Part shown: one piece after another, positions 7,410 through 11,157 of the stretch
Layout of the letters: each line of letters opens with the position of its first letter
Numbering within the stretch: the first letter of the stretch is position 1
NCBI GenBank assembly: GCA_020631315.1
Contig: JAHDHM010000083.1
Span: forward strand, 1 to 11,157
Origin: Acidimicrobiales bacterium
GTDB taxonomy: Bacteria > Actinomycetota > Acidimicrobiia > Acidimicrobiales > Poriferisodaliceae
Length of the DNA stretch: 11,157 bases
Direction: 5' to 3'
The notes under the pieces: generated by a model
What the model saw: only the letters and a program-made list of their open reading frames with translations
The model's database searches: none
Told to the model about the DNA's origin: nothing
Made by a program: the position numbers and the translations under genes

Positions 7410-7885
7410 CAGGCGAACTTCTTCCGCAGGGCGGCAGCGACGGGCGCTGGCACGAGATCGGTGACGTCGCCACCCATCTTCGAGATCTCGCGGATGTACT
7501 TCGAGGCGATGTAGCTGTCCTCGGAGGTCGATGGGATGAAGAGCGAGACGATGCCCGACACGTGACGGTTCATCTGCGCCATCTGGAGCTCGTTCTCGAA
7601 GTCCGTCACCCCGCGGAGCCCTTTCACGATCATGTCGGCGCCGGCGTCGGCGGCCGCGTCCACGACCAGGCCGTCCATGCCGATCACCTCGACGTTGTCC
7701 AGGTGCGAGGTCGACTCGACGATGAGCGACATCCGCTCCTCACGATCGAAGAAGGGTTGTGCCTTCGACGGGTTGCGCATCGCCGCGACCACGACCGTGT
7801 CGAACAGGCCCGCGGCGGTCGAGATGATCTCGAGATGTCCGTTGTGCAACGGATCGAAGGTCCCTGGATAGAAGACGCGAGCCAT
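7409..7885 (-). CDS. coaD: Phosphopantetheine adenylyltransferase
   Basis: PPAT catalyses the fourth step of coenzyme A synthesis, transferring AMP from ATP to 4'-phosphopantetheine to give dephospho-CoA. At 158 residues it has the family size. The nucleotidyltransferase motif is YPGTFDPLHNGH (6-17), with H14 and H17 forming the HxGH signature. KGLRGVTDFENELQMAQMNR (88-107) is the conserved substrate-binding stretch, including Arg91. The second signature reads SYIASKYIREIS (124-135) in place of the commoner ISSTxVR. A strong ribosome site, GAGGAGG, lies just before the ATG. It follows rsmD by 23 bp, and rsmD-coaD is a widespread pair. The product feeds CoA, source of the ACP prosthetic group, whose gene lies further down the same chain. 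Confidence 0.97.
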   Translation of the reverse strand: MARVFYPGTFDPLHNGHLEIISTAAGLFDTVVVAAMRNPSKAQPFFDREERMSLIVESTSHLDNVEVIGMDGLVVDAAADAGADMIVKGLRGVTDFENELQMAQMNRHVSGIVSLFIPSTSEDSYIASKYIREISKMGGDVTDLVPAPVAAALRKKFA

Positions 7886-7889
7886 GGCA

Positions 7890-7896
7890 CCTCCTC
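7890..7896 (-). promoter_or_regulatory. Strong Shine-Dalgarno site of coaD
   Basis: GAGGAGG on the minus strand, 4 bases before ATG 7885. It is the best ribosome site I see in the window and confirms the coaD start. Confidence 0.75.
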
Positions 7897-7908
7897 GATG
7901 GCCGCCGG

Positions 7909-8523
7909 TCAGGCCGACGGTACCCCGTCGTCGGCACCAGACCCGGAATTGCGGCCAGAGCCGGAATCGTCGTCGGCGCTGGTGCCGTCGTCGGCCGCTC
8001 GTTCTGTGCGCTCCAGCACCGAGATCGTCGCCAGGCCGTAGCGAGCGGTCTTGATCTCACTCCAGCCGTCGCCGGGATCGATCTCCCGATTGCTCTCGAC
8101 GACCACGATCGACGCCGGCACCTTCTCGAGCAGCGCCGGCCAGTCCTCGAAGGCGTAGGGCGGATCGAGGAAGGCCACGTCGAACGACGTGCGAGCAGTC
8201 GACAGGAACGCCTCGGCGGTCGAGCGGATCACCTGAGCGTCGGCGCCGTCCAGACCGAGGTGTTCCAGGTTCGCCCGGATGCCGGCGACCGCTCTCGGTT
8301 CGTGATCGACGAACGTCGCCGAGGCCGCGCCACGAGACAGTGCCTCGATCCCGAGTGCACCGGTGCCGGCGAAGAGATCGAGCACCACGGCGCCGTCGAC
8401 GAGATCGTGGCTGTGGAGTCGGTTGAACACCGCCTCGCGAGCGCGATCCGACGTCGGCCGGATGTCGAGCCCGCGTGGCATCTCGATCCGGCGCCCACGA
8501 GCTGTTCCTGCGATGACCCTCAC
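7909..8523 (-). CDS. rsmD: 16S rRNA (guanine966-N2)-methyltransferase RsmD
   Basis: RsmD methylates G966 of 16S rRNA on N2 with S-adenosylmethionine during 30S assembly. The start is set at GTG 8523, because VRVIAGTARGRRI is the family's opening; a longer open frame upstream crosses the repeat region and is unlikely. The 204-residue protein has the SAM-binding motif VLDLFAGTGALGIEALSRGA (48-66, approximately) and the catalytic FLDPPY (118-123). The last 30 or so residues are a low-complexity tail rich in Asp, Gly and Ser, with no counterpart in compact RsmD proteins. No Shine-Dalgarno is visible. A TACCGT seven bases upstream of GTG suggests a leaderless transcript and makes this the probable first gene of the chain. 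Confidence 0.95.
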   Translation of the reverse strand: MRVIAGTARGRRIEMPRGLDIRPTSDRAREAVFNRLHSHDLVDGAVVLDLFAGTGALGIEALSRGAASATFVDHEPRAVAGIRANLEHLGLDGADAQVIRSTAEAFLSTARTSFDVAFLDPPYAFEDWPALLEKVPASIVVVESNREIDPGDGWSEIKTARYGLATISVLERTERAADDGTSADDDSGSGRNSGSGADDGVPSA

Positions 8524-8530
8524 GCCCCGG

Positions 8531-8536
8531 ACGGTA
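8531..8536 (-). promoter_or_regulatory. Putative -10 element of rsmD (leaderless)
   Basis: TACCGT on the minus strand matches TAnnnT and lies 7 bases before GTG 8523, the distance expected if transcription starts at the start codon. I see no clear -35. This is an inference from spacing and the absence of a ribosome site. Confidence 0.4.
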
Positions 8537-8540
8537 GCGC

Positions 8541-8610
8541 CCGATCCTGCTGTACCCACTCGGATCGGACCGAGTCCGATCCTGCTGTACCCACTCGGAT
8601 CGGACCGAGT
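8541..8610. repeat. Two perfect 35-bp tandem repeats with dyad symmetry
   Basis: Copy 1 is 8541-8575 and copy 2 is 8576-8610, identical over all 35 bases. Each holds ACTCGG and CCGAGT separated by 6 bases (8558-8575 and 8593-8610). Across the junction an 8-bp dyad, GGATCGGA / TCCGATCC with a 5-base loop, spans 8562-8582. The repeat fills the space between the divergent start regions of rsmD and the small plus-strand gene, so it could be a duplicated operator or simply a recent tandem duplication. No T-run accompanies the dyads, which argues against a terminator. Confidence 0.95.
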
Positions 8611-8620
8611 CCGGCCCTGG

Positions 8621-8626
8621 CATGCT
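8621..8626 (+). promoter_or_regulatory. Putative -10 element of the small CxxC gene
   Basis: CATGCT lies 6 bases before ATG 8633, with no ribosome site between them. It is an imperfect match to TAnnnT. The spacing and the similar arrangement before the next gene (CAGACT, 6 bases, ATG) support it. No -35 is convincing. Confidence 0.3.
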
Positions 8627-8632
8627 GTCGGC

Positions 8633-8809
8633 ATGGCTTCGCCGATTCCGACCACCATCCGCTGTGTCGACTGCGGCGGTACCTGCCACGTCATCTCGTT
8701 CGTCGAGCTCGCCGACCTGGTGCCCGGCGACGTGGTGGCGTTCCGCTGCGAGGACTGCATGGATCGCTGGGACATCGAGGTCACCGAAGAAGACCTCGCC
8801 GGAGGCTGA
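8633..8809 (+). CDS. Small CxxC protein of unknown function
   Basis: This 58-residue protein starts MASPIPTTIR and carries two CxxC pairs, C11-VD-C14 and C39-ED-C42, plus Cys18 and His19. That spacing fits a small zinc ribbon with a 24-residue loop between the knuckles. The second half is acidic (DIEVTEEDLAGG). There is no signal peptide or membrane helix. I do not recognise the family. The frame is open upstream to 8363, but that would run through the tandem repeat and antisense to rsmD, so the ATG at 8633 is chosen. It is the first plus-strand gene of the island, divergent from rsmD. Coding status rests on the paired cysteines and plausible composition. A role in RNA or protein binding would be a guess. 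Confidence 0.65.
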   Translation: MASPIPTTIRCVDCGGTCHVISFVELADLVPGDVVAFRCEDCMDRWDIEVTEEDLAGG

Positions 8810-8908
8810 ACGCCGAATCGTCGAGCTCGAACACATGACGCCGTGGGCGAGGGCGAACAGCCGCGCAGAGTTGGGCGAGCCGCTCCGCGGATCGGGCAGA
8901 CTGTCCGG
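8810..8908. other. Spacer between the two plus-strand genes
   Basis: Ninety-nine bases without a gene I can support. A GTG at 8843 could extend the next gene by 22 residues (MGEGEQPRRVGRAAPR), but that composition looks like read-through of non-coding GC-rich DNA. It appears to hold only the start region of the downstream gene. Confidence 0.45.
8897..8902 (+). promoter_or_regulatory. Putative -10 element of the membrane protein gene
   Basis: CAGACT sits 6 bases before ATG 8909. With the element before 8633, eleven of fifteen bases including the ATG match (CATGCTGTCGGCATG against CAGACTGTCCGGATG). No ribosome site is present. The promoter reading is an inference. Confidence 0.3.
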
Positions 8909-9349
8909 ATGTCCAACGACGCCGCAGCCGGCCACGAGCCGATGGAACCGCAGTACTTCCGACTCAAGCGCTGGATCCGCATCATCCAGATGGTGAGCGG
9001 CAGCCTCGTGATCGCTGTCGGTACCGCCAACATCGTCGGCGGCAGCCCGCTCATCGGCATCCTCTTCCTCGCGTTCGGCATCTACGCGATCGGCCAGGTC
9101 GTGTTCGCCGTCGTGATCGCCACCGAAGAGGGCCTGCACGTGCGGTTCAACTTCCCGAAGGCCAAGTTCCACGCCTGGGAGGACATCGCCTACGCGCCGG
9201 ACACCCGGGTCCTGATGATCCGCAAGACCGACGACACGATGGTGCGGGTGCCGCCCTACCTCGAAGACCTCGGCGAGCTGCGCTCCATGATCGACGACAC
9301 CGTGGGCCTGCCCCCGGCCGCCCAACCGTTGCGGCGCAAGAAGAAGTAG
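8909..9349 (+). CDS. Two-helix membrane protein with PH-like C-terminal domain
   Basis: This 146-residue protein has a short N-terminal cytoplasmic stretch (MSNDAAAGHE), two hydrophobic helices at about 25-45 (IIQMVSGSLVIAVGTANIVGG) and 48-71, and a soluble domain at about 72-135. That domain reads like a bacterial PH-like fold: alternating strands (LHVRFNF, VLMIRKTDDTMVRVPPY) with a conserved tryptophan in FHAWEDIAYA, and a terminal helix (LEDLGELRSMIDD). The tail is basic (LRRKKK). The ATG at 8909 is preferred over GTG 8843, because the extra residues look non-coding. The specific family and function are not recognised; similar two-helix PH proteins are common in Actinobacteria and lack an assigned role. 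The stop abuts the recG stop on the opposite strand with no base between. Confidence 0.82.
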   Translation: MSNDAAAGHEPMEPQYFRLKRWIRIIQMVSGSLVIAVGTANIVGGSPLIGILFLAFGIYAIGQVVFAVVIATEEGLHVRFNFPKAKFHAWEDIAYAPDTRVLMIRKTDDTMVRVPPYLEDLGELRSMIDDTVGLPPAAQPLRRKKK

Positions 9350-11157
9350 TCAGCCCTTCATCAGGTACTCGGCGTCGCCGCCCTCGTCGGTGAACCAGGC
9401 GAGCTCGTCGGCGAGATCGTCGAGTTGCTCGAGACCTGCAGCAACGACGTCGGCGGCAGCACGTCGCGCCCGGCCGACCCATTCGCGATCGCGCCGCAGC
9501 GACGCGAGCTTGAGGTCGTTTCGGCCCGACTGGCGCTGGTCGAAGATCGTTCCTTCGCCCCGGATGTCGAGGTCGATCTCGGCCAGCTCGAACCCGTCGG
9601 TGGTGGACACGAGCGCATCGAGACGCGTGTCACCGTCGTCGGTGACCTCTTCGCCGCTGACCAGATAGCAGCGCGATTCGTGGGCGCCTCGGCCGACTCG
9701 GCCGCGCAGCTGGTGCAGCTGGGCGATGCCGAACCGCTCGGCGGACTCGATCACCATGACCGTCGCGTTCGGGACGTCCACACCCACCTCGATGACCGTG
9801 GTCGCCACCAGCACCTCGGTCTGGCCGGTGCGGAAGGCCTCCATCACCTCGTCCTTCTCCTGGGACTTCATCCGCCCGTGGAGCAACCCGACCCTCCGGC
9901 CCGACAGCTCCCCTGTCACCAGCCGTTCGTGGGTCGATTCCGCCGACGCGGCCTCCAACTTGTCGGACTCCTCGATCAGTGGGCACACGACGAAGGCCTG
10001 GCGACCTGCGTCGAGCTCGGCCCGGATCTCCTCCCACATGAACGGTTCGTCGGCACCGTCGATGCGGCGGGTGACGATCGGCGTGCGACCTGGCGGCAGC
10101 TCGTCGAGGATCGAGACGTCGAGATCGCCATAGACCGTCATCGCCGCGGTGCGCGGGATCGGTGTGGCCGTCATGACCAGCACGTCCGGCGTGCGACCGT
10201 CCGACCGGCCCTTGTCGCGCAGCCACGCACGCTGTTCGACGCCGAACCGGTGCTGCTCATCGACCACCACCACACCGAGTGATGCGAAGCCGACACCGTC
10301 CTGGATGAGCGCATGCGTACCCACCACGAGGTCGACGGCGCCGCTCGCCACACCTTCGAGGATGCGTCGACGGTCCGCAGCGCCGACCTTGTTGGACAAC
10401 AGCTCGACGGTCACGGGGCGACGGCCGAGTAGCGTGCCCGGGTCATCGACCTCCATGCCCTCGACGAGAGCCCGGACGCCACGGTGATGCTGCTCCGCCA
10501 ACACCTCGGTCGGCGCCATGAAGGCCCCCTGGTGTCCGCCCTCGACGGCGGACAGCAGCGCATGGACGGCGACGAGCGTCTTGCCGGCACCGACATCGCC
10601 TTGGAGGAGGCGGTGCATCGGAGCGGGACGACCGAGGTCGGTGGCGATCTCGTCGATGGTGCGCTGCTGAGCACCGGTCAGCGCGAACGGCAGTGAGGCG
10701 ACGAACTGGTCGAGCAGCGGTCCGGTCGTGCGGTGTTCGATGCCGGTCGTGTGCAGATCCAGGACCCGTTTGCGTTCGAGGAGTGCCAGCTGGACACGGA
10801 AGAGCTCGTCGAACACGAGGCGGGTACGGGCCCGCATCGCACCCGCCGTCGACTCGGGAGCGTGGATGGCGTCGAACGCGGTGGATCGATCCATGAGTCC
10901 GTACTCGGTGAGCACGTGTGCGGGCACCGGGTCCGAGAGTCCTCGTGGCCGGCAGCGACGCAGCGCTTCGGCGACCATCGCCGCGATCTCCCAGGTGGTC
11001 AGACCCGCCTTCTCCGACTGCGGATAGATCGCCACGACCTTGCCGGTCCGGTTCCCCACGAGATCGACCACGGGGCTCGTCATCTGTGGCCGACCTCGGT
11101 ACTCGTCGACCTTGCCGAAGAACGCGGCCGTCACGCCCTCGGTCAGCTGCCGTGCCC
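9350..11157 (-). CDS. recG: ATP-dependent DNA helicase RecG (5' end outside window)
   Basis: RecG is a monomeric superfamily 2 helicase that reverses stalled replication forks and migrates branched DNA. The visible 601 residues start inside the wedge OB domain (FFGKVDEYRGRPQMTSPVVD), and the frame is open to the right edge. In fragment numbering, Walker A is GDVGAGKT (186-193), motif Ia is APTEVLAEQ, motif II is DEQH (299-302) and motif III is TATPIPRT (329-336). The second helicase domain has LLHGRMKSQEKDEVM and VATTVIEVGVDVPNA, then motif VI QLRGRVGRG (482-490). The C-terminal translocation motif is present (TDGFELAEIDLDIRGEG to RQSG). It ends LMKG with a TGA directly against the stop of the plus-strand neighbour. 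The length and motifs are normal for RecG. Confidence 0.97.
   Translation of the reverse strand, partial: ARQLTEGVTAAFFGKVDEYRGRPQMTSPVVDLVGNRTGKVVAIYPQSEKAGLTTWEIAAMVAEALRRCRPRGLSDPVPAHVLTEYGLMDRSTAFDAIHAPESTAGAMRARTRLVFDELFRVQLALLERKRVLDLHTTGIEHRTTGPLLDQFVASLPFALTGAQQRTIDEIATDLGRPAPMHRLLQGDVGAGKTLVAVHALLSAVEGGHQGAFMAPTEVLAEQHHRGVRALVEGMEVDDPGTLLGRRPVTVELLSNKVGAADRRRILEGVASGAVDLVVGTHALIQDGVGFASLGVVVVDEQHRFGVEQRAWLRDKGRSDGRTPDVLVMTATPIPRTAAMTVYGDLDVSILDELPPGRTPIVTRRIDGADEPFMWEEIRAELDAGRQAFVVCPLIEESDKLEAASAESTHERLVTGELSGRRVGLLHGRMKSQEKDEVMEAFRTGQTEVLVATTVIEVGVDVPNATVMVIESAERFGIAQLHQLRGRVGRGAHESRCYLVSGEEVTDDGDTRLDALVSTTDGFELAEIDLDIRGEGTIFDQRQSGRNDLKLASLRRDREWVGRARRAAADVVAAGLEQLDDLADELAWFTDEGGDAEYLMKG

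Noticed and set aside
7514..7534. Altered second signature (IASKYIR) in CoaD as a sign of lost function.
   Set aside because: The HxGH motif, Arg91 and the DFENELQMA stretch are intact, and the ISSTxVR motif varies in active enzymes.
8524..9081. Extension of the rsmD frame upstream through the repeat region.
   Set aside because: The family start VRVIAGTARGRR is at GTG 8523. The upstream part translates the tandem repeat and the reverse of the plus-strand genes.

Overview
The window is a gene-dense, high-GC piece of bacterial chromosome. It reads as a core housekeeping locus of an actinobacterium. Its gene content and order (recG, rsmD, coaD, DivIVA-like gene, yceD/DUF177, rpmF, plsX, acpP, rnc, fpg/mutM-like, smc) resemble the recG-to-smc neighbourhood of Actinobacteria such as Mycobacterium. 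The compact plsX-acpP-rnc join and the unusual ACP loop would suit Acidimicrobiia (Ilumatobacter-like), but that class assignment is an inference. No RNA genes, insertion sequences, phage genes or CRISPR arrays are visible, and no gap between genes exceeds about 165 bases.

Layout, read on the minus strand from the right edge. recG enters from beyond base 11157 and ends at 9350. Two plus-strand genes lie on an island (8633-9349): a 58-residue CxxC protein and a 146-residue two-helix membrane protein with a PH-like tail. The second ends exactly where recG ends. A 109-bp divergent spacer with two perfect 35-bp tandem repeats separates the island from rsmD. From rsmD leftwards, nine further genes run on the minus strand in a tight chain: coaD, a DivIVA-like coiled-coil gene, DUF177, rpmF, plsX, acpP, rnc, a mutM-like gene and smc. 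Several neighbours overlap by 1-3 bases or sit within a few bases, which points to translational coupling. smc runs off the left edge before its C-terminal head.

Functionally the chain joins CoA synthesis (coaD), acyl-carrier and phospholipid precursor supply (acpP, plsX), ribosome parts and maturation (rsmD, DUF177, rpmF, rnc), envelope or division scaffolding (DivIVA-like) and chromosome maintenance (mutM-like, smc, recG). CoaD makes the precursor of the 4'-phosphopantetheine arm carried by ACP, and PlsX uses acyl-ACP.

Most genes are conventional. The main exception is the MutM/Fpg homologue. It sits in the normal Fpg slot between rnc and smc and keeps the H2TH region, but it has lost the catalytic proline, the four phosphate-contacting residues and three of four zinc cysteines. 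Other points of interest are the repeat in the divergent spacer, leaderless-looking -10 elements before three neighbouring genes, a probable CTG start for rnc overlapping the acpP stop, and a thioredoxin-like WCGPC in the DUF177 protein.
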